Counted from the first letter of the stretch, positions 26,003-38,229 are shown. The stretch is DNA of 64,000 nucleotides from Lysinibacillus cavernae (GCF_009724685.1 NZ_WMEF01000001.1:124001-188000); one strand, 5' to 3'. The notes: generated from the sequence alone by a model not told the origin. A program made the numbers and translations.

Positions 26003-27250
26003 TTGAACAAAAAAATAATAATGCTGCTTTTATTATGCTGTATGATTCCCTTTGTGACAGCATGCTCAAAAGCAATTAATATACTACTTGAAGAAGATGA
26101 TGTAACAACAGAGACCTTAGCTGAAGAAACAAAAAACGATGTGAAAAAGCCAGAAAATAAAGCACTATCCGAATCTTTTTCACCTTCGGAATTATTCTCA
26201 ACAACGCTATTTAAGGATGATCCTGCTTTACTACAATTTACAAAAAGGGTTGAAAAACAAGTAGCTAAATTTGAACAGCACTTTGAAGTTCCTTATACAG
26301 GAAAGCTCGATTTCGAGGATTTTGAAGTACAACTAAATGATTTAAATAGCTTGATTACTTTTGTAGATCCGTATACAGCAGGTTATTTCCTTACCTATGA
26401 ATGGACAGCATGGGAAACAGATGATGGCTATTTAGTTGAATTGTCGATTGATTACCTCACAGATGCTAAGAAGGAGCAAAAGGTCAATCAATATGTGGAA
26501 GAGTTTGCAGATCAGTATATCACGAAAGAAATGACAGATTTTGAACGTGCTAAAACGATTAATGATTATGTTGTACAGTTAGCAACGTATACAGAACAAG
26601 GCTCTACTGAGGGCCAGTCTGTTTTTGAATTAATTAGTGAAGAAACTGCGGTATGTCAGGCTTATGCATTACTTGCTTATCGTCTGTTTTTAGCGTCTGA
26701 TCTTGATGCGAAATATGTTTATGGCTATAGCGAGGATCAACTACATGCTTGGAACTTAGTCAGTATCGATGACGATTGGTATCATCTTGATACAACTTGG
26801 AATGATGTTGATCCCGAAGAACCCTATACGGTTTCTTATGAATATTTTTTAGTTAATGATGAAAAACTAAGTCAAGATCATTTATGGGCAACTGAAAACT
26901 ACTTTGCCGCAACGAGTGATGACTATGATTTTATGCATGATATGTGGTATGCCAACACCGTAGATACTGTGATTTATTATAACAGCCTGAACGATAATAA
27001 GGTCTATTCTTATGATGTTGCCACGAATGAAAATAAGCAAATTACAGAAACTGCCTGCTATTATTTAGCTACTTATAGTGACTCCATTTATTGCAGTGAC
27101 TATGACAATGCTGGCTATTTAACAAAAATTAATGTCGATGACGGTTCCGAAGAAGTATTATTCGAGGATGAAGTGCTTAATTTATACATCCAAGATGGTA
27201 TTTTATATTACGAAACATTAGACGGCTCACAACATCAACAAAAATTGTAA
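26003..27250 (+). CDS. Lipoprotein with transglutaminase-like domain
   Basis: A secreted, lipid-anchored protein of about 415 residues. The signal peptide ends in the lipobox VTAC. The central transglutaminase-like fold has the Cys in TAVCQAYA, the His in QLHAWNLV and the Asp in YHLDTTWND. The C-terminal 100 residues form a beta-propeller-like segment (VYSYDVATNENKQI). Such proteins may be cell-wall peptidases or cross-linkers; the substrate is unknown. The TTG at 26003 has GGAGGAAAG upstream and begins a proper signal peptide. The gene is divergent from secG and ends in a clean terminator. Confidence 0.8.
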   Translation: MNKKIIMLLLLCCMIPFVTACSKAINILLEEDDVTTETLAEETKNDVKKPENKALSESFSPSELFSTTLFKDDPALLQFTKRVEKQVAKFEQHFEVPYTGKLDFEDFEVQLNDLNSLITFVDPYTAGYFLTYEWTAWETDDGYLVELSIDYLTDAKKEQKVNQYVEEFADQYITKEMTDFERAKTINDYVVQLATYTEQGSTEGQSVFELISEETAVCQAYALLAYRLFLASDLDAKYVYGYSEDQLHAWNLVSIDDDWYHLDTTWNDVDPEEPYTVSYEYFLVNDEKLSQDHLWATENYFAATSDDYDFMHDMWYANTVDTVIYYNSLNDNKVYSYDVATNENKQITETACYYLATYSDSIYCSDYDNAGYLTKINVDDGSEEVLFEDEVLNLYIQDGILYYETLDGSQHQQKL

Positions 27251-27257
27251 GGCCTCA

Positions 27258-27295
27258 ATAGAATCTGTGTGACTTTTTCACAGATTCTATTCTTC
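27258..27295 (+). terminator. Terminator after lipoprotein gene
   Basis: A perfect 12-base stem (27258-27269 with 27279-27290) is followed by TCTTCTCTT on the plus strand. Confidence 0.85.
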
Positions 27296-27397
27296 TCTTG
27301 ACTCATCCGTAGCATCCAGGAAAAAGTCCAAACGAAAGGAAAATCACCACAACGCCACAGATATATACCTCCACATTTACATTATTACCATATTTTA

Positions 27398-27438
27398 TTA
27401 ACAAATTATTAACGGTAGCTTTACACCCTTCCTTTACA
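27398..27438 (+). promoter_or_regulatory. Pho box upstream of alkaline phosphatase
   Basis: Direct repeats of the PhoP-type TT(A/T)ACA motif lie at 27398 (TTAACA), 27409 (TTAACG) and 27420 (TTTACA), in exact 11-base phase. A fourth, TTTACA, lies at 27433. This is the arrangement bound by PhoP in Bacillus phosphate-starvation promoters. A TACATT at about 27441 may be the -10. Confidence 0.75.
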
Positions 27439-27471
27439 CTTACATTTGAAATCACCTAAAGGAGGAAAATC

Positions 27472-29118
27472 ATGAAATACGCAAAAAAATGGACTTCATT
27501 GTTTTTAGCAAGTGCAGTGACTTTATCCGCAGTTAGTATCCCACAACAAGAGGTACAAGCAGCAGAAGTAAATAAACCGACAAATGTCATTATGCTTGTG
27601 ATGGATGGAAGCAGTAATAATGCTGTAACCCTTTCTCGTTGGTATAAAGGTGAGAGCTTAGCAATGGATGAAATTTTATCGGGTGCTATGCGCACATATT
27701 CTGCTGAATCAGCCATTACCGATTCTGCGCCTGCTGCTACTGCGTTAGCAACTGGCCATAAATCGAACGATAAATATGTAGGTGTGCTACCATCGGTGAT
27801 TAATTCACCTGGATTAGCGCAAATCTCTCAAGAGGATGCTTTCCGACCTGTAGCCAATGTGCTTGAAGGGGCTAAGCAGCAGGGCAAGTCGACTGGATTA
27901 ATTTCTACTTCTGAAATTCAACATGCCACACCAGCTGGTTTTTCAGCACATGTTAACAATCGAAGTCAATACGGTGATATCGCTGAGCAGCAAGTTTACC
28001 AAAACATAGACGTGGTATTAGGTGGCGGTTTAGAATCGTTATCACCAGGTACATCTAAAAATGCTCGTAAAGATGGCGAGGATTTAATCAAAGTTCTAAA
28101 TGATAAAAGTTATGATCTAGTTAAAACGCGTGATGAGCTAGTCAATAGTCAGTCCTCAAAAATTTGGGGAAGCTTTGCACCAAGTGCACTTGCTTATGAC
28201 TTAGATCGTGCAAAAACAAGAGCAACTGAGCCTACGCTTGCTGAAATGACTAATAAAGCGATCAATACACTGAAAAAGGATGAGGATGGCTTCTTCCTCT
28301 TTGTTGAGGGTAGTAAGGTCGACTGGGCAGCACATGCCAATGATACAATCGGTATTATTAGCGATATTTTATCGTTTGATGATGCGGTAAAAGAAGCAGT
28401 AGATTTCGCGAAGGAAGATGGCAATACATTAGTTATTGCTGTTACAGACCATGGGAATAGCGGGATTACAATGGGGAACGCAAACACAACGAGTACCTAT
28501 TCAAACATTCCAGTCTCTGCTTATATTGATCCATTGAAAAAAGCATCGATGACGGTTGAAGGAGCATTGAGTCAACTAAAAGAAGATCGCTCCAATTTAG
28601 TAGAGGTAGCTGCCCTTTATGGTTTAGATCAATTAACTGAAGACGAGTTATCTACATTAAAATCTGCTAAAGACTTAGGCAGTGAAATGGTTAAAATGCT
28701 AGCAAATCGCGCAAACATTGGCTATACAACAGGTGGCCATACTGGTGAAGATGTATTCTTATATTCTTTCGGTCCTTCTAAATTGACAGGACTTGTAGAA
28801 AACACTGATTTAGCTCATAGTATGGCGAAATTTATGGGCTTTGACTTAAATGCTTTGACAAATGATTTATATGTGCCAGCAACAAAAGCCTTTGCAGAAA
28901 TGGGCTTTACTACAAAAATCGATTTATCGGATAAAGAAAATCCAACATTTATTGCACAAAAAGCGGATGTGACAGTGAAAATTCCAGTCAATAAAAATAC
29001 AATGATTTATGAACAAACTTCAACGAATACTGCAAAGACCCATACATTTGACACAATTAATGTCTACAACGGCTCTGAATTTTATGTATCAAAAAAAGTT
29101 ATCAATGCAATGAAATAA
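27472..29118 (+). CDS. Secreted alkaline phosphatase
   Basis: A 548-residue phosphomonoesterase with an N-terminal signal peptide of about 30 residues (cleavage near VQAAEV). Metal and nucleophile motifs are visible: VMDGSSNN near 43, DSAPAATALATGH with the nucleophile Ser, EGSKVDWAAHAND and VTDHGNSG, then TGGHTGEDV near 420. The roughly 100-residue C-terminal extension is unassigned. It releases phosphate outside the membrane. Three phased PhoP-like repeats directly upstream indicate phosphate-starvation control, and a GGAGG precedes the ATG. Confidence 0.93.
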   Translation: MKYAKKWTSLFLASAVTLSAVSIPQQEVQAAEVNKPTNVIMLVMDGSSNNAVTLSRWYKGESLAMDEILSGAMRTYSAESAITDSAPAATALATGHKSNDKYVGVLPSVINSPGLAQISQEDAFRPVANVLEGAKQQGKSTGLISTSEIQHATPAGFSAHVNNRSQYGDIAEQQVYQNIDVVLGGGLESLSPGTSKNARKDGEDLIKVLNDKSYDLVKTRDELVNSQSSKIWGSFAPSALAYDLDRAKTRATEPTLAEMTNKAINTLKKDEDGFFLFVEGSKVDWAAHANDTIGIISDILSFDDAVKEAVDFAKEDGNTLVIAVTDHGNSGITMGNANTTSTYSNIPVSAYIDPLKKASMTVEGALSQLKEDRSNLVEVAALYGLDQLTEDELSTLKSAKDLGSEMVKMLANRANIGYTTGGHTGEDVFLYSFGPSKLTGLVENTDLAHSMAKFMGFDLNALTNDLYVPATKAFAEMGFTTKIDLSDKENPTFIAQKADVTVKIPVNKNTMIYEQTSTNTAKTHTFDTINVYNGSEFYVSKKVINAMK

Positions 29119-29127
29119 AAACAATGG

Positions 29128-29172
29128 CGCAAACATAAGTTGAGATTATTCACTTATGTTCGCGCTTTTTTT
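29128..29172 (+). terminator. Alkaline phosphatase terminator
   Basis: GCGCAAACATAAGT pairs with ACTTATGTTCGCGC with one mismatch and is followed by TTTTTTT. Confidence 0.88.
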
Positions 29173-29223
29173 ACATAAAAATGACCATCCAACAATTTGA
29201 AGTATCCACACTTTCCTCCAGAA

Positions 29224-29277
29224 CCTTAAATTTACCTTAATTTAATCTTATGATTTACTGAATTCATCTTAATTCAG
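29224..29277 (+). promoter_or_regulatory. Repeat and dyad region upstream of the dlt operon
   Basis: Three direct CCTTAA-like repeats lie at 29224, 29235 and 29246, in exact 11-base phase. They are followed by an inverted repeat CTGAATT/AATTCAG at 29258-29277. The phase suits an OmpR/PhoB-type response regulator. dlt operons are commonly controlled by envelope-stress regulators; the regulator here is not known. Confidence 0.5.
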
Positions 29278-29398
29278 CAACATTTTTCTCCACATTCCGT
29301 CAAATCAGTGTTAAAAACATAAGGTAAGGATTTTTAACTAGTAAATTACTATTTTTTGAAAGTTTAATCCTATACTTTTTTTCATTGGAGGTGGACAA

Positions 29399-29536
29399 AT
29401 GCAATCCATCAAAAATAATGAGCATTTACGCTTTATTGGCTTGACGTTATTTTATTTGATCGTTTTGGTACTGCTGTTTCTTATACATGGCTTCCATGAT
29501 ATGAACGCTGGACCATTTATATATACGGAATTTTAA
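29399..29536 (+). CDS. dltX: Teichoic acid D-Ala incorporation protein DltX
   Basis: A 45-residue membrane peptide directly upstream of dltA. It has a short polar N-terminus, one transmembrane helix (about residues 13-33) and the characteristic C-terminal PFIYTEF end. DltX works with DltB and DltD in passing D-alanine to teichoic acids. GGAGG lies about eight bases before the ATG, and dltA follows after 17 bases with its own AGGAG. Confidence 0.93.
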   Translation: MQSIKNNEHLRFIGLTLFYLIVLVLLFLIHGFHDMNAGPFIYTEF

Positions 29537-29553
29537 ATAAAGGAGATTTAATT

Positions 29554-31026
29554 ATGTTACGTATTTTAGCAGCTATTGAACGCGTGGCAACCCAGCAGCC
29601 ACAAAGAACTGCTTATCAAACGCACAATGCCTCCTTAACATACGGTGAGCTTTGGCACTTATCGGATTGTGTGGCCGATTATATGATGAAGCTTAACTTA
29701 CGGAGACAACAACCTATTGTCGTTTATGGACATATGTCCCCTCTACAAATTGTTGCCTTTTTAGGTGCTGTAAAGGCTGGTCACCCATACGTACCCGTTG
29801 ACTCGTCAACCCCAACCGAACGATTACAGCTCATTTTAGAAGCATCTAAAGCAGGCTTATTGTGCACAACAGAGCCATTATACATGCTGACAAACATCCC
29901 CGTTATGGCGGTGAGCGATATGTTAGAGTCCTCCTCATCAGAAACACCTCCGTCAACAGCATGGGTGCAGAATGAGGAAATTCATTATATTATTTACACT
30001 TCAGGTTCAACTGGTCAACCAAAGGGTGTACAAATAACAGCTAATAATTTAGCACACTTCGTCACATGGATGCAGGAGCACTTCCCTTTACAAAAAGATG
30101 GCGTCTTTTTAAATCAAGCACCTTATTCCTTTGATTTATCTGTGATGGATCTCTATCCAGCTCTTGTAGGAGGACATACGCTTTATGCGATTACACAACA
30201 AGAAATTGCTAACCCTAAAGCGTTGTTTGATTCCTTAGCTACATCGAATACCCGTGTTTGGACTTCTACGCCTTCCTTCGCCAAGATGTGTTTAATGAAC
30301 AAAGAGTGGAATCAAGAGCTTATGCCAGCATTAGATACTTTTTTATTCTGTGGTGAGGTACTACCACTAGCGGTTAGTAACGAGTTAATGCAGCGTTTTC
30401 CACAGGCGACCATTTTCAACTTATACGGACCAACGGAAACAACTGTGGCTGTATCCTATGTTGAGGTGACAAAAGAGTTAGTAGAACGCTTTGAGCAATT
30501 ACCTATTGCCCCAATTACGGATCCAAGCGTGTCTTTAGTAGAAGATGGAGAAATTGTGATTTCAGGTCCAACTGTTAGTGCAGGGTATTTAGGAGCGCCT
30601 GAATTAACCGCGAAGGCCTTCCCGACTGTAGCTGGCAATCGCATCTATCAAACTGGGGATATGGGTTATGAGCAAGATGGCTATTTGTTCTTTTCTGGTC
30701 GCAAGGATTTCCAAGTTAAACTACATGGTTATCGTTTAGAAATCGAAGAAATTGAAAAACAAATAAGCAACCTTCCACCTGTTTCAAGCTGTGTGGTTAT
30801 ACCCGTTTATAAAGAGAAAGAAATTATTTCTCTAAGCGCCTATCTTGTTTTACGAGAGCCATTAAAGGACTCTGCCTTCAAAACGACCAAACAGTTAAAA
30901 GGACTTTTATCAGAGTACTTACCTGCTTATATGATACCTAAAACGTTTAAATATATGGATGCTTTACCGTTAAATCCAAATGGTAAGGTTGATCGTAAAG
31001 GATTGGCGGTTATGGAAACAGTATGA
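29554..31026 (+). CDS. dltA: D-alanine--D-alanyl carrier protein ligase
   Basis: A 490-residue adenylating enzyme that activates D-alanine and loads it on DltC. The AMP-binding loop YIIYTSGSTGQPKGV is near residue 147. Further core motifs are NLYGPTETTVA near 289, YQTGDMGYEQDGYLFFSGR near 367 and the C-terminal lysine region NPNGKVDRKG. Length is normal for DltA. The stop overlaps the start of dltB by four bases. It acts in the cytoplasm in the first step of teichoic acid D-alanylation. Confidence 0.96.
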   Translation: MLRILAAIERVATQQPQRTAYQTHNASLTYGELWHLSDCVADYMMKLNLRRQQPIVVYGHMSPLQIVAFLGAVKAGHPYVPVDSSTPTERLQLILEASKAGLLCTTEPLYMLTNIPVMAVSDMLESSSSETPPSTAWVQNEEIHYIIYTSGSTGQPKGVQITANNLAHFVTWMQEHFPLQKDGVFLNQAPYSFDLSVMDLYPALVGGHTLYAITQQEIANPKALFDSLATSNTRVWTSTPSFAKMCLMNKEWNQELMPALDTFLFCGEVLPLAVSNELMQRFPQATIFNLYGPTETTVAVSYVEVTKELVERFEQLPIAPITDPSVSLVEDGEIVISGPTVSAGYLGAPELTAKAFPTVAGNRIYQTGDMGYEQDGYLFFSGRKDFQVKLHGYRLEIEEIEKQISNLPPVSSCVVIPVYKEKEIISLSAYLVLREPLKDSAFKTTKQLKGLLSEYLPAYMIPKTFKYMDALPLNPNGKVDRKGLAVMETV

Positions 31027-32186
31027 CGCCTTATGGAAATATAGCATTCTTTGTGATTATCGGACTTTTATTACTACCAACCATGTTATTAGGTTTACGA
31101 GGCAAATCATCGAAACACTATAATCTATTTGTATCGGTGATTGTCTTAGCCATGATCTTTGGAAATTCGTTGAATGGGTCCATTTCGCTCATTCTATTTA
31201 CGGTCTTCCAGGTAGTCCTTATTGTGGCTTATCAACGCTACCGACTTCTGCAAAATAGCGGCACAATCTTTGTCATGGCTGTACTATTATCAATTTTGCC
31301 GCTTGTCCTTGTAAAAGTACTACCTATTCTTGGTTTACATCATTTATTTGGCTTCCTTGGTGTATCCTACATTACCTTTAAAGCTGTACAAATGATTTTA
31401 GAAACCCGTGATGGCCTAATGAAGGAGAAAATTTCCGTCTTAGAGCTAGCCTATTTTTTACTGTTCTTTCCTACAGTATCATCAGGTCCTATCGATCGTT
31501 GGCGTCGTTTTTCAAAGGATTTTCATACAGTGCCTTCTTCGGAAGACTATCAAAAACTTTTGTTGAGCGGTATTAACTATATCTTTGTAGGCTTTTTATA
31601 TAAATTTATTTTGGCGTATTTAATTTACAACTACACGCTTATTTATTTGCCAAATCATACGTATAACTATTTGACACCTTTCCAAGGCCAACTTGCGTAT
31701 ATGTACATGTATAGCTTTTACTTATTCTTTGATTTTGCTGGCTATAGTGCATTTGCAGTTGGTGTTAGTCGAATCATGGGGATACAAACGCCTATTAACT
31801 TTAACCGCCCATTCGCCAGTCGCAATATTAAAGACTTTTGGAACCGTTGGCATATGAGTCTTTCCTTCTGGTTTAGAGATTATGTGTATATGCGATTCGT
31901 GCTTTGGATGACAAAGAAAAAATGGCTGAAAAATAAATTCGCCATTTCCTATATGGGCTTCTTTTTACTGTTCTTTTTAATGGGTATTTGGCATGGTCTA
32001 GAATGGCACTTTGTAGTCTACGGACTCTATCATGCCCTATTAATTATATGTTTTGATAAGTTTGAACGCTGGAATAAAAAGCATAAGCGTTGGCCAAAAA
32101 ACAAATGGACTCATGCCATTGGCGTATTCATCACGTTTAATGCCGTTTGCTTTGGCTTCTATATTTTTTCTGGCAAATTATTTTAA
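31023..32186 (+). CDS. dltB: D-alanyl transfer protein DltB (MBOAT)
   Basis: A 387-residue polytopic membrane protein of the MBOAT family with about 10 hydrophobic segments. The conserved region is NRPFASRNIKDFWNRWHMS, and the catalytic His is in GIWHGLEWHF near residue 322. It moves D-alanine from DltC across the membrane. The start overlaps the dltA stop (ATGA). Confidence 0.96.
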   Translation: MTPYGNIAFFVIIGLLLLPTMLLGLRGKSSKHYNLFVSVIVLAMIFGNSLNGSISLILFTVFQVVLIVAYQRYRLLQNSGTIFVMAVLLSILPLVLVKVLPILGLHHLFGFLGVSYITFKAVQMILETRDGLMKEKISVLELAYFLLFFPTVSSGPIDRWRRFSKDFHTVPSSEDYQKLLLSGINYIFVGFLYKFILAYLIYNYTLIYLPNHTYNYLTPFQGQLAYMYMYSFYLFFDFAGYSAFAVGVSRIMGIQTPINFNRPFASRNIKDFWNRWHMSLSFWFRDYVYMRFVLWMTKKKWLKNKFAISYMGFFLLFFLMGIWHGLEWHFVVYGLYHALLIICFDKFERWNKKHKRWPKNKWTHAIGVFITFNAVCFGFYIFSGKLF

Positions 32187-32227
32187 CCAAAGGCTGAAAA
32201 AGCCTGTTCAATAAAGGAGAATTATTA

Positions 32228-32461
32228 ATGGATAAACAACAAGTTTTAGAAATGCTAGTCGAGTTATGTGAAGATGAAATTATTGTAGAAAACCCAGATA
32301 TTGATTTATTCGAAGAAGGTCTTCTAGACTCATTTGGTACAATTAATTTATTAGTAGAAATTGAAAATCGTTTTTCTATTTCTGTACCGATTACTGATTT
32401 TAATCGTGAAGAATGGAATACGCCTAACCGAATTGCAGGGAAATTAGCTGAAAGACAATGA
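32228..32461 (+). CDS. dltC: D-alanyl carrier protein
   Basis: A 77-residue acyl-carrier-type protein. The phosphopantetheine Ser is in GLLDSFGT (about residue 36), and the acidic four-helix pattern is typical. It carries D-alanine from DltA to DltB. AAAGGAG precedes the ATG, and the stop overlaps the dltD start by four bases. Confidence 0.96.
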   Translation: MDKQQVLEMLVELCEDEIIVENPDIDLFEEGLLDSFGTINLLVEIENRFSISVPITDFNREEWNTPNRIAGKLAERQ

Positions 32462-33633
32462 TAAAGAAAGGCTTTCTATCTCTATTTATTGCCTTAGCAC
32501 TTTTTACTGGCTTTGTCTTCTTCCCTAACGCTTGGATCAAAGCATGGATTTCAGATGAGGATGTTGAGCAAGCCAAAACAAATATGTCTCCGCTTGTATT
32601 CCAAGGTGCGTATTTACAGGAGCGAATGTTGCAGGAGTCTAATTCTATGCCTTTATACGGTTCGTCAGAATTAAATCGTTTTGACCCGTTCCACCCATAT
32701 AATTATGCACGTGCAACCGATGCTCCGTATTCGACATTTATGATAGGTCGTGGGGGCATGCAGTCCATTACCCATTTTTTAAATTTTGCTACACAAGAGA
32801 AAAATTTAAAGGATAAAAAAGTAGTCTTTATCATTTCTCCACAATGGTTTACGGAGAGAGGCATGGGTGAATTTCATTTTTCACCAAATTACTCTATGTT
32901 ACAGGCCTATGATTTAGCGTTTAATCAAGAGATGGATGCCGACCTTCGTAAACGTGCAATGGAACGCCTGTTAGAATTTGATACCGTCAAGCGAGATCGT
33001 CTCTTAAAAACGATGTATCAATACCAAATGTCAAACGGCAAAGAAAAACCGATTACTGGACGTATGGCCATGGTGGCAGGACGTTTTCATAAGGAATTGC
33101 TAGAAAAAAAGGATTTATATTATTCGCTATTCCCACGTAAAGGTCATCCCTTAAAAAGTAATGATAAGCTCATTGCCAATCAATCCTTTGAACAGCAAGT
33201 GCAGGCTGCTGAAGCATATGGGAAGAAACGTGTATCCAATGAATACATGATTGAAAACCGCGCTTATAAGCGCCTGGTTAACGCTAATTTTTCAAAGTTT
33301 AAGGACATGAGAAAGCATGAAGACTATACGGAATCTCCAGAATATAAGGATTTTCAGTTAGTCATGGATGTGTTAAAGGATGCTGGTGCTAAGCCATTAT
33401 TCGTCTCTATCCCCGTTAACGGTTATTGGTATGATTATAATGGCTATCCTGAGGAGCGTCGTCAAAAGTACTACGCGAAGATGGAGCAAATTTTAAAGGA
33501 TGCCAATGTCGACTACGTTGATTTTACAGACCATGAGTACGATCCTTATTTTATTATGGATACGATTCATATGGGTTGGAAAGGCTGGGTCTATCTGGAC
33601 CAGCATATGGATAAATATTGGGCACAGCAATAA
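32458..33633 (+). CDS. dltD: D-alanine transfer protein DltD
   Basis: A 391-residue protein with one N-terminal membrane anchor (about 5-25) and an extracytoplasmic SGNH-like domain. The nucleophile Ser is in LYGSSELNR near residue 70, and the Asp/His pair is in MDTIHMGWKGW near the end. DltD completes D-alanylation of lipoteichoic or wall teichoic acids outside the membrane. It is the last gene of the operon and is followed by a terminator. Confidence 0.96.
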   Translation: MIKKGFLSLFIALALFTGFVFFPNAWIKAWISDEDVEQAKTNMSPLVFQGAYLQERMLQESNSMPLYGSSELNRFDPFHPYNYARATDAPYSTFMIGRGGMQSITHFLNFATQEKNLKDKKVVFIISPQWFTERGMGEFHFSPNYSMLQAYDLAFNQEMDADLRKRAMERLLEFDTVKRDRLLKTMYQYQMSNGKEKPITGRMAMVAGRFHKELLEKKDLYYSLFPRKGHPLKSNDKLIANQSFEQQVQAAEAYGKKRVSNEYMIENRAYKRLVNANFSKFKDMRKHEDYTESPEYKDFQLVMDVLKDAGAKPLFVSIPVNGYWYDYNGYPEERRQKYYAKMEQILKDANVDYVDFTDHEYDPYFIMDTIHMGWKGWVYLDQHMDKYWAQQ

Positions 33634-33655
33634 TCCGTTTTATTAGCTAATGGAG

Positions 33656-33701
33656 GGTCAGTCTGAAGTGTTAAATCACTACAGACTGACCTTATTTATT
33701 T
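33656..33701 (+). terminator. dlt operon terminator
   Basis: GGTCAGTCTG at 33656-33665 pairs with CAGACTGACC at 33682-33691, with further pairing inside, and is followed by TTATTTATTTT. It may serve the convergent acetyltransferase gene too. Confidence 0.85.
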
Positions 33702-34229
33702 TCATTTGCTTTCATCATAATTTAATGAGAAAAGTCTAAGATCTTCAGGATCATTGGAGAATTGGAGTAGCCCTTCAAACTGCAAGCCTATTCTTTCGAG
33801 TAACTTAGCTGACGCGTGATTATCCTGGGTTGTGATGGCCACAATTCGATTTAACCCTAGTGTATCTATACCATATGCTAATACAGCTGACGCTGCTTCA
33901 TAGGCATATCCTTTTCCCCAATAATCAGGGAGAAAAGCGAATCCAATATCTACATCTTCTAGCGATTCTCTTTTTACGAAACCGCAAATTCCAATCGGGG
34001 TTTGATCTTCTTTTTTTTCAACTAAATATAGGCAGAATCCGAATTGCTCATACATGCGTATTGGACCATTTTCTATATAACTAGACGCCTCCTCTACGGT
34101 CTTCACACCGCGGTCACCAATGAATTGTATCCACGAAGGATCATTCACTAGTTCAAGAATAAATTTCGCATCATCTGTTGTTTGTAAGCGCAGTATAAGT
34201 CGTTCAGTTTCAAGTATTTTCATTATCAT
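33702..34229 (-). CDS. GNAT family N-acetyltransferase (RimJ/RimL-like)
   Basis: A 175-residue acetyl-CoA-dependent transferase. The N-terminal ETERLILRLQTTDDA is typical of the RimJ-type ribosomal-protein or small-molecule acetyltransferases. The acetyl-CoA-binding region is around PDYWGKGYAYEAASAVL (about residues 100-116), followed by RIVAITTQDNHASAKLLERIG. The substrate is unknown. Two ATGs three bases apart could serve as start; AGGAG lies upstream of both. It is convergent with dltD. Confidence 0.88.
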   Translation of the reverse strand: MIMKILETERLILRLQTTDDAKFILELVNDPSWIQFIGDRGVKTVEEASSYIENGPIRMYEQFGFCLYLVEKKEDQTPIGICGFVKRESLEDVDIGFAFLPDYWGKGYAYEAASAVLAYGIDTLGLNRIVAITTQDNHASAKLLERIGLQFEGLLQFSNDPEDLRLFSLNYDESK

Positions 34230-34347
34230 CCTGCTCTCCTTTCATCTGTATGGCTAGAAGCTTAAAGCCAAATTTACTATTCTCCCATTCAGACGTTAAA
34301 ATGGAATAATGATATTCATCAACCCATTGTTCCTTTGTATCATCCAT
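34210..34347 (-). pseudogene. Short ORF or gene remnant overlapping the acetyltransferase start
   Basis: A 45-codon frame ends 20 bases inside the acetyltransferase gene. The open frame extends upstream without stop to about 34419, reading ...RKKIQVFAGTDHLLLRRFN before its only ATG. The residue pattern looks like real coding sequence with no proper start, so this may be the 3' remnant of a decayed gene translationally coupled to the acetyltransferase. Confidence 0.35.
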
Positions 34348-34557
34348 ATTAAATCTTCTTAAAAGAAGATGGTCTGTTCCAGCAAAAACTTGAATTTTTT
34401 TTCTATAGTATTTTCCCGTTCAAAACTTTCTAAAATCTATACGCTTCTTAGCTATTATAATCATTTTAACCGTGATATGCTCTATTCTGCTCGAATGTCC
34501 CATTTTGCCCTAGGACTCTCCCCTGATATCAATTTCTCTCAATAAGCACAACAAAAC

Positions 34558-34597
34558 AAATCGTCTCAAAAGTATGATTGTACTTTTGAGACGATTT
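34558..34597 (-). terminator. Terminator of the glycolytic operon
   Basis: A perfect 17-base stem (34558-34574 with 34581-34597) lies directly after eno on the minus strand, followed by TTGTTTTGTTG. Confidence 0.92.
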
Positions 34598-34620
34598 CAG
34601 CGTAGCTACTAATTCATAGC

Positions 34621-37449
<2,829 letters not shown>

Positions 37450-37457
<8 letters not shown>

Positions 37458-38211
37458 TTGCTGCCGCCTCCAATAATGTTAAATAAGATTCTGGTTGTAG
37501 GCTTGCTCCACCAACTAATGCACCATCAATATGTTCTTTCGATAAAAGCTCCTGAATGTTGTCAGGCTTGACGCTTCCACCATATTGAATGCGAACAGCA
37601 TTTGCCGTTTTAGCATTGTATAGCTCTTCGATTACTCCTCGAATCGCTCCACATACTTGATTTGCATCGTCTGCCGTAGCTGTTTTACCAGTACCAATCG
37701 CCCAAATCGGTTCATACGCAATGACCATATGCTCTACTTGCTGTGCTTCAAAACTAGCAAGTGCCGCTTTAATTTGACCCGCAACCTTTTGCTCTGTCGT
37801 GCCTGCTTCACGTTCTTCCAGCGTTTCGCCGCAGCAAATAATTGGCACGATACTATGTGCGAGTGCTGCTGCTACCTTTTTATTAATCCCTTCATCTGTT
37901 TCATTGTAATATTCACGACGTTCTGAGTGACCTAAAATGACATAATCTACTTCTACACTCGCTAGCTGTGATGGGCTAATTTCACCAGTAAAGGCACCTT
38001 CATTTTCATAGTGCATTGTTTGTGCACCAATCGCTAACTCTGACTCACTAGCAACCTGCACAAGTGTAGGTAGATAAAGAGCTGGTGCGCAAACAACAGC
38101 ATCTACTTTGTCATTGGAAGGAAGTTTATCCTGTACGGCATCTACAAACTGAATAGCTTCTTCAAATGTCTTAAACATTTTCCAGTTCCCTGCAATAATT
38201 GGTTTACGCAT
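37450..38211 (-). CDS. tpiA: Triosephosphate isomerase
   Basis: A 253-residue TIM barrel enzyme interconverting dihydroxyacetone phosphate and glyceraldehyde 3-phosphate. Catalytic residues are visible: Lys in AGNWKMFK, His in LGHSERR and Glu in [11 protein letters not shown]. The second of two adjacent ATGs (38211) has the better GGAGG spacing. It lies between pgk and gpmI and overlaps gpmI. Confidence 0.98.
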
Positions 38212-38229
38212 CATTTTGCCTCCGATTGT

